A stretch of 39,941 nucleotides of DNA from Oxalobacteraceae bacterium (GTDB lineage Bacteria; Pseudomonadota; Gammaproteobacteria; Burkholderiales; Burkholderiaceae_D): contig JAIXQV010000255.1 in NCBI GenBank assembly GCA_027485535.1, forward strand, positions 1-39,941. Direction: 5' to 3'. A model generated the notes under the pieces. The model worked only from the letters and a program-made list of their open reading frames with translations, did no database searches and was not told where the DNA came from. Of the stretch, positions 1-8,590 are shown one piece after another. The first letter of the stretch is position 1. Each line of letters begins with the position of its first letter. A program made the position numbers and the translations under genes.

Positions 1-1707
1 CAATCTGGCGATGTCGAGTACGCCTGCGAACTGAAATTCGATGGGCTTGCGATCAACCTACGCTATGTTGATGGAGTGCTGGTGCAAGCGGCAACCCGCG
101 GCGATGGCAGTACCGGCGAAGATGTCACCGCTAACATTCGAACCATTCGTTCGATTCCGCTGCGACTGAGAATCGAGCATCCACCCAAAGTGTTGGATGT
201 CAGAGGTGAAGTGCTGATGTTCAAAGCGGATTTTGCGCGGCTTAATCAGCGACAGCGCGACGCCGGTTTGAAAGAGTTCGCCAATCCACGGAACGCCGCT
301 GCGGGTAGCTTGCGCCAACTGGATTCGCGGATTACGGCGCAACGTAGCCTGCGCTTTTTTGCCTACGGTATCGGCCATCTCGACGGTGCTGACTTACCCG
401 ATACCCACAGCGCACTATTGGATTGGTATAGCGAATTGGGTATTGCTGTATGTACCGAGCGCGCAGTTGTGCGTGGCGCCGATGGCTTGCTTAGATTCTT
501 CGCTGATATTGGCGCTCGGCGCGCAACGCTCGACTACGAGATTGACGGTGTGATTTACAAAGTCAATCGGGTTCAGCAGCAGCAGGCCTTGGGTTTTGTG
601 TCGCGCGCACCGCGCTTTGCGTTAGCGCATAAATTTCCTGCAGAGGAAGCGACCACGACGGTATTGGACATTAACGTGCAAGTCGGGCGCACTGGTGCGA
701 TTACGCCGGTTGCGCGACTGGCGCCTGTCTCCGTGGGCGGCGTTACTGTTACTAATGCCACGCTACACAATGAAGATGAAGTCCGGCGTAAGGATATTCG
801 TATCGGCGACAGTGTGATCGTGCGTCGTGCAGGCGATGTGATCCCGGAGGTGGTGGCTTTCGTGCCGGAACGCCGCCCCGCCGATGCCCAAGAATTCCTG
901 ATGCCTACCGAATGCCCTGTGTGCGGCTCTGCGATCATTCGACAAGAAGATGAGGCGGTTGCGCGCTGCTCGGGTGGTTGGCTGAAATGCGCGGCGCAAC
1001 GTAAAGGTGGTCTGCTGCATTTTGTGTCGCGCCGGGCGATGGATATTGAAGGCTTGGGAGAGCAACTGGTCGAGCAATTAGTTGACCGCGGCTTGGTAAC
1101 AACGCCTGCTGATTTTTACAAGCTCGGCTTGGTAGCACTTTCCGAGTTGGAGCGGATGGCTGAAAAATCAGCGCAAAATGTACTCGACGCGCTGATGGTA
1201 TCGAAGTCGACGACATTGCCGCGATTTATTTACGCACTAGGTATCCGCCATGTGGGCGAATCGACCGCCAAGACATTAGCGCGACACTTCGGTACGCTGG
1301 ACGCTTTTATGGCGGCCGGCGAAGAAGAGATGCTCGCCGTAGAAGATGTCGGACCGGTCGTGGCGCAATCGATCCTTGGTTTTCTGCACGACCCGCTGAA
1401 TCGTGAATTGATCGCGCAGCTGCGCGCTGCCGGTGTTCACTGGGATGAATCTGCTGTCGAGCGTCAATCGCAGCATCTAAATGGTAAAACCTTTGTGCTG
1501 ACCGGTACCCTACCGAACCTGAAGCGCGACGAAGCGCAGGCCTTGATTGAGGCAGCGGGTGGCAAAGTCTCGGGCTCGGTCTCTAAAAAAACCAGCTATG
1601 TCGTGGCTGGTGAAGAGGCGGGTAGTAAACTTGAAACGGCTGAAGCGCTGGGTGTCCCTGTGCTGGATGAAGAAGGATTACTGAAACTGTTGGAGAACCC
1701 CGCATGA
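1..1707 (+). CDS. ligA: NAD-dependent DNA ligase LigA, 5' end cut off by window
   Basis: LigA seals nicks in duplex DNA using NAD+ during replication and repair. The reading frame is open from base 1, so the start lies outside the window. The visible 568 residues begin just before the active-site motif KFDG, whose lysine (bases 34-36) becomes adenylated. From that lysine to the end are 556 residues, the same as in E. coli LigA (K115 of 671), so only about 100 N-terminal residues are missing. Next come the OB fold, a four-cysteine zinc site (visible residues 305, 308, 323, 330), helix-hairpin-helix repeats around GIRHVGEST and EDVGPVVAQS, and a C-terminal BRCT domain (last 75 residues, TGTLPNLKRDEA). 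Its TGA overlaps the galU ATG, implying translational coupling. Confidence 0.98.
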   Translation, partial: QSGDVEYACELKFDGLAINLRYVDGVLVQAATRGDGSTGEDVTANIRTIRSIPLRLRIEHPPKVLDVRGEVLMFKADFARLNQRQRDAGLKEFANPRNAAAGSLRQLDSRITAQRSLRFFAYGIGHLDGADLPDTHSALLDWYSELGIAVCTERAVVRGADGLLRFFADIGARRATLDYEIDGVIYKVNRVQQQQALGFVSRAPRFALAHKFPAEEATTTVLDINVQVGRTGAITPVARLAPVSVGGVTVTNATLHNEDEVRRKDIRIGDSVIVRRAGDVIPEVVAFVPERRPADAQEFLMPTECPVCGSAIIRQEDEAVARCSGGWLKCAAQRKGGLLHFVSRRAMDIEGLGEQLVEQLVDRGLVTTPADFYKLGLVALSELERMAEKSAQNVLDALMVSKSTTLPRFIYALGIRHVGESTAKTLARHFGTLDAFMAAGEEEMLAVEDVGPVVAQSILGFLHDPLNRELIAQLRAAGVHWDESAVERQSQHLNGKTFVLTGTLPNLKRDEAQALIEAAGGKVSGSVSKKTSYVVAGEEAGSKLETAEALGVPVLDEEGLLKLLENPA

Positions 1708-2582
1708 GTCGTTCAATCAAGAAGGCCGTGTTTCCGGTAGCTGGTCTGGGTAGCCGATTTCTTCCGGCGACCAAGGCGCAACCGAAAGAGATGCTGCCAA
1801 TCGTGGATAAGCCGCTGATTCAGTATGCGGTGGAAGAAGCCGTCGAGGCAGGTATTACGGAAATGATCTTCATCACCGGCCGCAACAAGCGCGCGATTGA
1901 GGATCACTTCGATAAAGCGTATGAGCTCGAAGCAGAGCTTGAGGCAGCAGGCAAGCAGCAACTGCTTGAGATGGTACGAAGCGTCATTCCAAAAAATGTC
2001 AATTGTATGTACATCCGGCAGCCGATGGCATTGGGGCTGGGTCACGCTGTACTGTGTGCAAAGCCGATTGTAGGCGATGATGCCTTCGCTGTTTTATTGG
2101 CGGACGACTTCATGCAGGGTGAGCGCGATGGGCTGGGTGTGATGGCGCAAATGACTGCAAGCTTTGCACGTGAGCAGTCCAGTCTATTGGGTGTGCAAGA
2201 CGTACCACGCGCGCATACCAAACAGTACGGCATTGTGAGTACCGAGCCCTTCGGTGAACGTTTAGAAAAAATAGCTGCCATCGTCGAGAAGCCGGCGCCC
2301 GAGCTTGCGCCGTCGACGCTGGCGGTGGTGGGGCGTTATGTGCTCACTCCCAGGATATTTTCGTGCTTGGAGAAGATCGGCAAAGGCGCGGGCGGTGAGA
2401 TTCAGCTTACAGATGGTATCGAGGCCTTGATGCAGTACGAGACGGTGCTTGCTTATCGCTACCTCGGCAGACGATTCGACTGCGGCTCCAAGCTCGGCTA
2501 CCTGCAAGCTTCCGTCGAGATTGGGCTGCAACACGCAGAGACAGGTGCCGTGTTTGCAGAGTGGTTAGAGCAGCGAGGTTGA
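1704..2582 (+). CDS. galU: UTP-glucose-1-phosphate uridylyltransferase
   Basis: GalU makes UDP-glucose from UTP and glucose-1-phosphate, supplying cytoplasmic sugar nucleotide for polysaccharides and LPS core. The 292-residue protein is near full length for the family (E. coli 302). It opens with the nucleotidyltransferase signature VFPVAGLGSRFLPATKAQPK (about residues 9-28), followed by EMLPIVDKPLIQYAVEEA. The LLADDFM segment carries the metal-binding aspartates and EIQLTDGIEALM is typical of the C-terminal half. The ATG overlaps the ligA stop as ATGA, and def begins one base after its stop, so the three genes look co-transcribed. Assignment is secure at family level; a paralogue acting on a different sugar phosphate cannot be fully excluded. 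Confidence 0.95.
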   Translation: MSRSIKKAVFPVAGLGSRFLPATKAQPKEMLPIVDKPLIQYAVEEAVEAGITEMIFITGRNKRAIEDHFDKAYELEAELEAAGKQQLLEMVRSVIPKNVNCMYIRQPMALGLGHAVLCAKPIVGDDAFAVLLADDFMQGERDGLGVMAQMTASFAREQSSLLGVQDVPRAHTKQYGIVSTEPFGERLEKIAAIVEKPAPELAPSTLAVVGRYVLTPRIFSCLEKIGKGAGGEIQLTDGIEALMQYETVLAYRYLGRRFDCGSKLGYLQASVEIGLQHAETGAVFAEWLEQRG

Positions 2583-2583
2583 G

Positions 2584-3120
2584 ATGGCCATCCGCGAGAT
2601 TCTGAAAATGGGTGACCCGCGCTTATTGCGTGTGGCAGAGCCAGTCACCGAGTTTGATACGCCCTCTCTACATGCGCTGATCACTGACATGTTTGAGACC
2701 ATGCACGCTGCCAATGGTGCCGGCCTGGCCGCGCCGCAGATCGGTGTGAACCTGCAGCTGGTGATTTTTGGTTTTAAGCAGAACGAGCGTTATCCTGAAG
2801 CGCCGGCCGTACCGGAAACCGTGCTGCTGAATCCGGTGCTCGAACCCCTGTCGGATGATCTGGAGGATGGCTGGGAGGGATGTCTGTCGGTACCCGGCTT
2901 ACGTGGCGTGGTACCGCGCTACGCACGGCTTCGTTACCGAGGTGTTGATCCCTATGGCAAGCCAATTGACCGGGAGGTTGACGGCTTCCACGCTCGGGTG
3001 GTGCAGCATGAGTGTGATCACCTGATTGGCATGCTGTATCCGATGCGGGTGAGGGATTTCAGTCGGTTTGGCTATACCGAAGTGCTGTTCCCCGGGATGG
3101 ATCCGTCGGCGGATGACTGA
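2584..3120 (+). CDS. def: peptide deformylase
   Basis: Removes the N-formyl group from nascent proteins, before methionine aminopeptidase acts. All three catalytic motifs are present: GAGLAAPQIG (residues 45-54), EGCLS (98-102, metal-binding Cys100) and HECDH (142-146, two metal histidines and the catalytic glutamate). The 178-residue length is normal. The start is one base after the galU stop. Many bacteria keep def beside fmt; here it follows ligA-galU, so it may be a second deformylase copy. Nothing outside the motifs suggests loss of activity. Confidence 0.96.
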   Translation: MAIREILKMGDPRLLRVAEPVTEFDTPSLHALITDMFETMHAANGAGLAAPQIGVNLQLVIFGFKQNERYPEAPAVPETVLLNPVLEPLSDDLEDGWEGCLSVPGLRGVVPRYARLRYRGVDPYGKPIDREVDGFHARVVQHECDHLIGMLYPMRVRDFSRFGYTEVLFPGMDPSADD

Positions 3121-3139
3121 TGCTGTTGTTATTGTTGCA

Positions 3140-3168
3140 TTGATTCTTAAGAAATTTTGGGATAGTAT
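3140..3168 (+). promoter_or_regulatory. promoter of the Xre/RES toxin-antitoxin pair
   Basis: A sigma-70-like promoter is visible directly: TTGATT at 3140-3145, a 17-base spacer and TAGTAT at 3163-3168. The def stop is at 3120 and the antitoxin start at 3194, so this promoter would serve only the toxin-antitoxin pair. One TTCTNNAGAA dyad overlaps the -35 side and a second lies just past the -10, a layout expected for autorepression. Confidence 0.6.
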
Positions 3169-3181
3169 TCTTTCTCAAGAA
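3144..3181. promoter_or_regulatory. two matching TTCTNNAGAA operator-like dyads
   Basis: TTCT-TA-AGAA occupies 3144-3153 and TTCT-CA-AGAA occupies 3172-3181. The centres are exactly 28 bp apart, one dyad at the -35 side and one just past the -10 of the toxin-antitoxin promoter. The dyads are read from the sequence. That the Xre antitoxin or toxin-antitoxin complex binds them is inferred from how such modules are usually autoregulated. Confidence 0.5.
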
Positions 3182-3193
3182 AGGATGCTCCCA

Positions 3194-3574
3194 ATGCTCG
3201 CCGAAACCTCAAACCAAAGCACAGCGCCAAAAGCCGCTGCGGTCTTGGCGAAAGCCGTAACACGGGCGTCTGATCATCTGGGTATTTCTCAGCAACTGCT
3301 AGGAAAGATCCTCGGTCTTAGCCCGGCCACAGTCTCTCGCTTGTATGCGGGTAGTTACCAGCTCGATCCCCGGCGCAAGGAATGGGACTTGGCACTGTTG
3401 TTCGTCCGGGCGTTTAGGTCACTTGATTCCATTGTAGGAGACACACGTTCGGCCCGTGCTTGGCTGCAAAGCGACAATCACGCGCTAAATGCGCGCCCGA
3501 TCGATTTATTGTCCGATACGGAGGGCTTAGTTAGTGTTGTCCACTACTTGGACGCCTCACGCGCTGTCGGCTGA
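3194..3574 (+). CDS. Xre/MbcA/ParS-type antitoxin
   Basis: Predicted antitoxin of a type II toxin-antitoxin pair: it should neutralise the RES toxin encoded downstream and repress the operon. The protein has an N-terminal helix-turn-helix-like region (SDHLGISQQLLGKILGLSPATVSRL is its core, quoted here only by its ends SDHLGIS and SPATVSRL) and a C-terminal DUF2384-like half ending ARAWLQSDNHALNARPIDLL, where the conserved 'W...N..L....P..LL' pattern of the family is clear. I chose ATG 3194 (126 residues) because AAGGA at 3181-3185 lies 8 bases upstream; ATG 3185 has no room for a ribosome site and an earlier in-frame ATG lies inside def. It overlaps the toxin gene by 41 bases, as is common for such pairs. 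Confidence 0.85.
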   Translation: MLAETSNQSTAPKAAAVLAKAVTRASDHLGISQQLLGKILGLSPATVSRLYAGSYQLDPRRKEWDLALLFVRAFRSLDSIVGDTRSARAWLQSDNHALNARPIDLLSDTEGLVSVVHYLDASRAVG

Positions 3575-4259
3575 GTCGCGTCTGTGGCAGTGCTTGGCTT
3601 GGCGTATGGTCGAGTCGCAGCATATTGCGTCAACGATGAAATTGGTTGACACGCGTGATGAACAAGATGTTCTCGAGTCATTACTAGACCAAGACAAGCC
3701 CGCAAGGGCAACCGACACGAGCCAGTTGCACTATTTGTTGGCGACACCATTTCGCTATTCTCCTTTAAGAACGGGCTCACGTTTTCGCGCTTACGCTGAT
3801 CCCGGTGTCTATTACGCGGCGGAGTCTGTGCGAACTGCAGCAGCAGAGCTTGGCTATTGGCGATGGAGATTTCTAACGGATGCTCCAAGTCTGGAAAGAC
3901 TCGGACCTGTTGCGCATACCGCCTTCAACGTCAAGATGTCGACTACGGCGATTGATCTGCGAGAGGCAAGCTTTGATCTCGATCTCCAACGCTGGCGAGT
4001 TTCGTCCGACTACGCATCGACGCAAAATTTGGCGCGCGTGGCGCGTCAGGCTGAGATCGGTAGTATTGTTTACCCATCGGCTCGTGATCCAGAACCGGCT
4101 TGGTGCATCGCCTTGTTATTCCCGTCAGGATTTGCTCGGAAAAAACCTGAGCCGATCAGCGAGACTTGGTATCTGGCGGTATCAAGCGAAGAAGTAGTCT
4201 GGCGGCGCGATCATCAGTCGATACGCTTTTCAACGACCCCGTGGTCCAAAGCGGGCTAG
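3534..4259 (+). CDS. RES-domain toxin
   Basis: RES toxins act on NAD+ or, in ParT-type members, ADP-ribosylate a cellular target. The namesake residues can be placed: Arg in the RYSPLRTGSRFR segment (about 74-85), Glu97 in YYAAESVRTAAAELGYWR, and a late Ser in IVYPSARD. The 241-residue protein starts at GTG 3534, with GGAGGG at 3520-3525 eight bases upstream; a stop at 3528-3530 in the same frame limits any earlier start. The gene follows the Xre antitoxin with a 41-base overlap in another frame. Its stop shares the CTAG palindrome with the stop of the convergent pseudouridine synthase gene. Family is clear; the substrate (NAD+ hydrolysis, phosphorolysis or protein modification) cannot be told from sequence. 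Confidence 0.88.
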   Translation: MLSTTWTPHALSAESRLWQCLAWRMVESQHIASTMKLVDTRDEQDVLESLLDQDKPARATDTSQLHYLLATPFRYSPLRTGSRFRAYADPGVYYAAESVRTAAAELGYWRWRFLTDAPSLERLGPVAHTAFNVKMSTTAIDLREASFDLDLQRWRVSSDYASTQNLARVARQAEIGSIVYPSARDPEPAWCIALLFPSGFARKKPEPISETWYLAVSSEEVVWRRDHQSIRFSTTPWSKAG

Positions 4260-5002
4260 AACTTTTCACTCTCCGCCAGATAGCGCCACTGGCCAACGGG
4301 CAAGTCGCCCAGTTTCACAAGACCAATACGCACCCGTTTCAGGCCGATCACCTGCAGCCCAACCAGTTCGCACATGCGGCGGATTTGTCGTTTCTTTCCT
4401 TCGCGCAGAATGAAACGTAGCTGATCCTCATTTTGCCAGCTCACTTTCGCCGGCAGCAGCGGGCTGCCATCCAGCGAGAGACCATGATTTAGGCGTTTCA
4501 GATCAGACTCTGGCAGCTTGCCCGGTCTCAGATACTTCACCCGCACCAGATATTCTTTTTCGATCAGGCGATCTTCACCGATCAACTGTTTCGCAATCCG
4601 GCCGTCTTGCGTCAACACCAACAACCCAACGGAATCGATATCAAGACGACCGGCGGGCACCAGACTTTTTAACTGCGAAGGTGAAAACTGTGTGGGTGAT
4701 GTGTCCTCGCTCCAGCGATTTTCCGGACTCACCAGCGTGAAGGCGGGTTTGTAGCCATCTTCCGCTTGTCCGCTCACAAAACCCATTGGCTTATTGAGCA
4801 GCACTGTGACGCGTTTGGCTTGTTGCGCCTGTGCTTGTTTTTCTATTGAGATTTTTTGGTGGGGCAGTACTTTGCTACCCAGTTCCGAGATGACTTGCCC
4901 ATCCACGCGCACCCAACCTTTGGCGATCCACTCATCGGCTTCACGGCGCGAGCAAAGTCCAAGCTCGGACATCCGTTTTGACAAGCGTAGCGGTTCAGTC
5001 AT
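4256..5002 (-). CDS. RsuA/RluF-family rRNA pseudouridine synthase
   Basis: Converts a specific rRNA uridine to pseudouridine. An N-terminal S4 RNA-binding domain is visible (LSKRMSELGLCSRREADEWI, WVRVDGQVI), then the synthase domain with LNKPMGFVSG, the catalytic-aspartate motif GRLDIDSVGLLVLT and the family-typical GKKRQIRRMCELVG. The 248-residue protein lacks the long basic C-terminal tail of E. coli RluF. The start ATG at 5002 is four bases after the glnD stop; no strong ribosome site is seen, so translation may be coupled to glnD. A longer in-frame version would run into glnD and has no family support. The RsuA/RluB/RluE/RluF family is certain; the target uridine is not, so I give no symbol. 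Confidence 0.9.
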   Translation of the reverse strand: MTEPLRLSKRMSELGLCSRREADEWIAKGWVRVDGQVISELGSKVLPHQKISIEKQAQAQQAKRVTVLLNKPMGFVSGQAEDGYKPAFTLVSPENRWSEDTSPTQFSPSQLKSLVPAGRLDIDSVGLLVLTQDGRIAKQLIGEDRLIEKEYLVRVKYLRPGKLPESDLKRLNHGLSLDGSPLLPAKVSWQNEDQLRFILREGKKRQIRRMCELVGLQVIGLKRVRIGLVKLGDLPVGQWRYLAESEKF

Positions 5003-5006
5003 TTTT

Positions 5007-7559
5007 TTAGATACGTAATGCGTCGAGCAGATCCGACTCCAGCGCGATCTGCGATCGGGCATTGGACAGCATGGGGCCATCGACAACGAAAACATCTTCG
5101 ACGCGTTCGCCGAGGGTGGCGATTTTAGCGGTATACAAATTCACTTTGTAGCGCGCCAGCACACTGGCGATTGAATAAAGCAGGCCGGGTCGGTCATTGG
5201 CTGACACGGAGAGCAGGTGATACTGGCCGCGTTCATCGGGCGATAAATGTACAGTTGGCGTGATCGGAAAGGTCCTCGATAACCGTGACAATCTGGCTTT
5301 GGCGGGTAATGGAAGCTCGGCATCGCTCTTCACCCAGAGTGCGAGATCATGCTCGACTAGCGCAATCAGCTCACGGTAGTTCTCTGAAAAGCTGGGCTCG
5401 CTGACGAGAAACGTATCTAGCGCGTAGCCATTACGCGTGGTTTGCACCTTGGCATCCAGAATGCTGAAATTATGACGATCGAAATACCCACAAATGCGCG
5501 CAAAAAGATCGGTGCGGTCGCGCAGATACACCACGACCTGCAAACCTTCGCCGATCGGCGCGATACGGCAACGCACTAGCGGCTGCTCATCATCCAAATG
5601 TTCATGCAAGACCCGCGTATGCCATGCAATTTCTGCGGCATCGTGGCGCAGAAAATAGCCGACATCCAGTCGCTTCCATAACTTATCGTGAATCTCATCG
5701 GACAGGCCATGCAGCCGAAGCATCGCACGTGCCTCATGCTGACGGTTTTGCAGCACGCGGTCGGTCGACGGTGCTTCACCGCCGAGCACGCGCAGGCTCA
5801 TACGGTATAAGTCCTCCAGCAGCTTTCCTTTCCAGGCATTCCAAACCTTCGGGCTGGTGCCGCGAATATCTGCCACGGTTAGGAGGTAGAGCGCAGTCAG
5901 GCGGCGCTCGGTTTTAATGGTTTTGACAAAGGCGCGAATCACCTCAGGATCGGATAGGTCCTGCTTTTGCGCGACCTGTGACATGAGTAGATGCTGCTCC
6001 ACCAGGAAAGTGACTAGCTCGGTATCCTGTTTTGACAAACCATGATCACGACAAAAACGACGGGCATCGGTTTTGCCAAGCACCGAGTGATCACCGCCGC
6101 GTCCCTTGGCGATATCGTGAAACAGTGCGGCGATATACAGCAGCCAAGGCTGCGCAAAGTTCGCGATCAGTTGGCTACAGAACGGATACTCATGCGAATG
6201 CTCGGGGATCGCGAAACGACGCACATTGCGCACCACCATCAAGATGTGCTGATCGACCGTGTATACATGAAACAGATCATGCTGCATCTGACCGATGATG
6301 CGACGGAAGTTAGGTAGATAGCGCCCTAGAATCGACAGTTGGTTCATGCCACGCAGCGCGTGGGTAATACCTTTCGGTGATTGCAGTATTTGCAGGAAGA
6401 GCTCGCGGTTTTTTGGGTCGCGGCGAAACTTGGCGTCGATATGAAAGCGAGCGTGCCACAGCGCGCGTTGTGTGCGCGCGGTCATCCCTTTCAGCTCGCC
6501 ATAACGCTCAAGCAGCAAGAAGATCTCCAGCATCGCGGACGGTGTTTGCTCGAACAAATCATCCTGTGCGATATCGATCATACCGTTCACCTCATTGAAC
6601 CGTTCATTCACGGGCCGTGAGGCGAGTGGTTGCGGGAACAGGCGAGACTCGATGTTCTGCAACAAGATGCTATTGAGTTGAGTGACAGCTTTCGCCGCCC
6701 AGTAGTAGCGCTGCATCAGCACCTCGCTGGCGCGTCGGTCTTCGCTGGCAGTAAAGCCAAAGGTATCCGCAATCGGGCCTTGCACATCGAACACCAAGCG
6801 GTCCTCGCGGCGTCCGGCGTGCAGGTGCAGGCGGATACGAATATCTTTGAAGGCGCGTTCTTTTTCGGCTAGTTGCCGCGCCTCGGTACGGGTGATGATC
6901 TGACTATCGGCAAGCTCGCGCCATGAGCGTCCTAGCCCGGCAGCTTTTGATACCCAAAGAATCACTTGTAGATCACGCAGGCCACCCGGGCTTTCTTTGC
7001 AGTTGGGCTCAAGGCTGTAGGGCGTGTTCTCGTACTTCACATGGCGCTGACGCAGCTCGAGAATTTTGTCTTGAAAAAAAGCACGCGCGTCCATTGCCTG
7101 CGCATGACGCTGTTGTAGCGACGTGAATAGCTGCCGCGAACCGGTGATGCGGCGCGCCTCCAGCAGGCTGGTTTGAACGGTGATGTCGGCCTCGGATTCG
7201 GTCATGCATTCATCGACCGTACGGATGCTATGCCCGATTTCCAGACCCAGATCCCAGAACAGCTGCACCAATTGCTCAAGCTTTTCGCGCAGCGGCGCAT
7301 CGGGTGCTGCCGGCAGCAAAATCAGCAGATCGATATCAGAGTGGGGAAACAGCTCGCCGCGGCCATAGCCACCGACAGCAACCAGCGTTGCTGTGGACGG
7401 CATGTCAAACTGCTGCCAGGCTTGTGTCAGGACTTGGTCGGCGTTGCGTGCGATTTGCTTTAGTAGTCGCTCAGGTCGCCGGTCGAGTAGATAGTCCTCG
7501 ACGATTGCCCGCCGGCCTTCCCTTAGCTGTTCGCGCAGAGAGATCGACAGCGCAGTCAT
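5007..7559 (-). CDS. glnD: bifunctional uridylyltransferase/uridylyl-removing enzyme GlnD
   Basis: GlnD senses glutamine and adds or removes UMP on PII proteins, setting nitrogen status signalling. The 850-residue protein has an N-terminal nucleotidyltransferase domain with GGYGRGELFPHSDIDLL (about 63-79, metal aspartates D75 and D77), a central HD domain for the removing activity (IAALFHDIAKGRGGDHS), and two C-terminal ACT glutamine-sensing domains (GLQVVVYLRDRTDLFARIC and YHLLSVSANDRPGLLYSIA). All parts look intact; E. coli GlnD is 890 residues. I chose ATG 7559, one base after the map stop; an upstream extension would lie inside map. The map-glnD order is common in proteobacteria and implies co-transcription. 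Confidence 0.97.
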   Translation of the reverse strand: MTALSISLREQLREGRRAIVEDYLLDRRPERLLKQIARNADQVLTQAWQQFDMPSTATLVAVGGYGRGELFPHSDIDLLILLPAAPDAPLREKLEQLVQLFWDLGLEIGHSIRTVDECMTESEADITVQTSLLEARRITGSRQLFTSLQQRHAQAMDARAFFQDKILELRQRHVKYENTPYSLEPNCKESPGGLRDLQVILWVSKAAGLGRSWRELADSQIITRTEARQLAEKERAFKDIRIRLHLHAGRREDRLVFDVQGPIADTFGFTASEDRRASEVLMQRYYWAAKAVTQLNSILLQNIESRLFPQPLASRPVNERFNEVNGMIDIAQDDLFEQTPSAMLEIFLLLERYGELKGMTARTQRALWHARFHIDAKFRRDPKNRELFLQILQSPKGITHALRGMNQLSILGRYLPNFRRIIGQMQHDLFHVYTVDQHILMVVRNVRRFAIPEHSHEYPFCSQLIANFAQPWLLYIAALFHDIAKGRGGDHSVLGKTDARRFCRDHGLSKQDTELVTFLVEQHLLMSQVAQKQDLSDPEVIRAFVKTIKTERRLTALYLLTVADIRGTSPKVWNAWKGKLLEDLYRMSLRVLGGEAPSTDRVLQNRQHEARAMLRLHGLSDEIHDKLWKRLDVGYFLRHDAAEIAWHTRVLHEHLDDEQPLVRCRIAPIGEGLQVVVYLRDRTDLFARICGYFDRHNFSILDAKVQTTRNGYALDTFLVSEPSFSENYRELIALVEHDLALWVKSDAELPLPAKARLSRLSRTFPITPTVHLSPDERGQYHLLSVSANDRPGLLYSIASVLARYKVNLYTAKIATLGERVEDVFVVDGPMLSNARSQIALESDLLDALRI

Positions 7560-7560
7560 G

Positions 7561-8397
7561 TCAGTCCACGCTGACCGGGCTACCTGCTGCTTGATTGGTG
7601 ATAAAGGCGGGCGGCGCTGGTGAGCCCGCCGACACGGTGAGCACCTCAAAGCCGGTCTCGGTCACCAGCACAGTGTGCTCCCATTGCGCCGAGAGGCTGC
7701 GATCACGCGTCTTGATGGTCCAGCCGTCGCTCATCTCGCGAATCTCACGGCGCCCCGCGTTGATCATGGGCTCAACTGTAAAGATCATACCGGCGACCAA
7801 TTGATCCAGCGTACCGGGTTTGCCGTAGTGCAGTACCTGCGGCTCTTCATGAAATACCTTGCCGATGCCGTGACCGCAGAATTCACGCACGATAGAAAAC
7901 CCGGCGCTCTCGGCGTACTGCTGAATCACGTGACCAATGTCGCCCAGATAGGTGCCGGGGCGGATGCGCGAGATACCGAGCCACATAGATTCATAGGTAA
8001 TCTCACTCAGGCGCTTGGCAAGAATCGAGGGCTCACCGACGAAAAACATGCGGCTGGTATCGCCGTGGTAACCATCGGCAATCACGGTGACATCGATGTT
8101 CACGACATCGCCCAGCTTCAGCACCTTATCGCCGGGGATGCCATGGCAGACGACATCATTGACCGAGGTGCAGATGGATTTCGGGTAGGGGGTATAGCCG
8201 GGTGGGCAGTAGTTCAAAGGTGCCGGGGTCACCCCCTGCACGTTCACCATGTAGTCGTGACACAGCTTGTCCAGCTGATCCGTGCTCACACCCGCCGTCA
8301 CATGCGGCGTGATGAAATCCAGGACCTCAGAGGCGAGGCGTCCAGCCACTCGCATGCCAGCGATATCTTCCGGTGTCTTGATGGTAATGTTGCCCAT
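7561..8397 (-). CDS. map: methionine aminopeptidase, type I
   Basis: Removes the N-terminal methionine from nascent proteins after deformylation. The 278-residue protein carries the expected metal ligands: two aspartates in NIDVTVIADGYHGDTSRMF, the histidine in CGHGIG, and glutamates in FTVEPMINAG and QWEHTVLV. HGIPGDKVLKLGD contains the substrate-pocket histidine. About 15 residues at the C terminus (SPAPPAFITNQAAGSP) look like a poorly conserved tail. It is divergent from rpsB, a typical proteobacterial arrangement, and likely heads an operon with glnD and the pseudouridine synthase. A perfect TATAAT lies about 60 bases upstream of the start. Confidence 0.97.
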   Translation of the reverse strand: MGNITIKTPEDIAGMRVAGRLASEVLDFITPHVTAGVSTDQLDKLCHDYMVNVQGVTPAPLNYCPPGYTPYPKSICTSVNDVVCHGIPGDKVLKLGDVVNIDVTVIADGYHGDTSRMFFVGEPSILAKRLSEITYESMWLGISRIRPGTYLGDIGHVIQQYAESAGFSIVREFCGHGIGKVFHEEPQVLHYGKPGTLDQLVAGMIFTVEPMINAGRREIREMSDGWTIKTRDRSLSAQWEHTVLVTETGFEVLTVSAGSPAPPAFITNQAAGSPVSVD

Positions 8398-8457
8398 GAT
8401 GCTACTGCGGGGTCGCCATCAACGAATGGCGGAGGCAGTCCTGTGAGTGAAGTGGCG

Positions 8458-8476
8458 ATTATAGTCGACCGACTAT
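8458..8476 (-). promoter_or_regulatory. map promoter -10 overlapping a perfect dyad
   Basis: On the minus strand TATAAT reads at 8463-8458, about 60 bases before the map start. The -10 overlaps a perfect inverted repeat, ATAGTCG (8461-8467), AC, CGACTAT (8470-8476). No convincing -35 sits 16-18 bases upstream, so transcription may need an activator, or the hexamer match is chance. The dyad could be an operator. Confidence 0.45.
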
Positions 8477-8522
8477 GTGGCCGCGCTCGGGCTGGTGCCG
8501 CTAGGCTAGATGGTCAGCGGGT

Positions 8523-8552
8523 TTGCCTGGCGCGGGGTTTTCCGGGTAAAAT
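8523..8552 (+). promoter_or_regulatory. rpsB: rpsB promoter
   Basis: TTGCCT (8523-8528), an 18-base spacer and TAAAAT (8547-8552) form a good sigma-70-like promoter facing rpsB. Transcription would begin near 8559, giving a leader of about 160 bases, long enough to hold regulatory structure. The promoter is inferred from hexamers only. Confidence 0.55.
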
Positions 8553-8590
8553 CTTGGGTTAGCTTGCTGGTGTAGGCAATAAGCCAATGC

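Noticed and set aside
3068..3193. Longer start of the Xre antitoxin inside def
   Set aside because: It would overlap def, has no ribosome site, and the extra residues do not resemble the family; ATG 3194 has a well-placed AAGGA.
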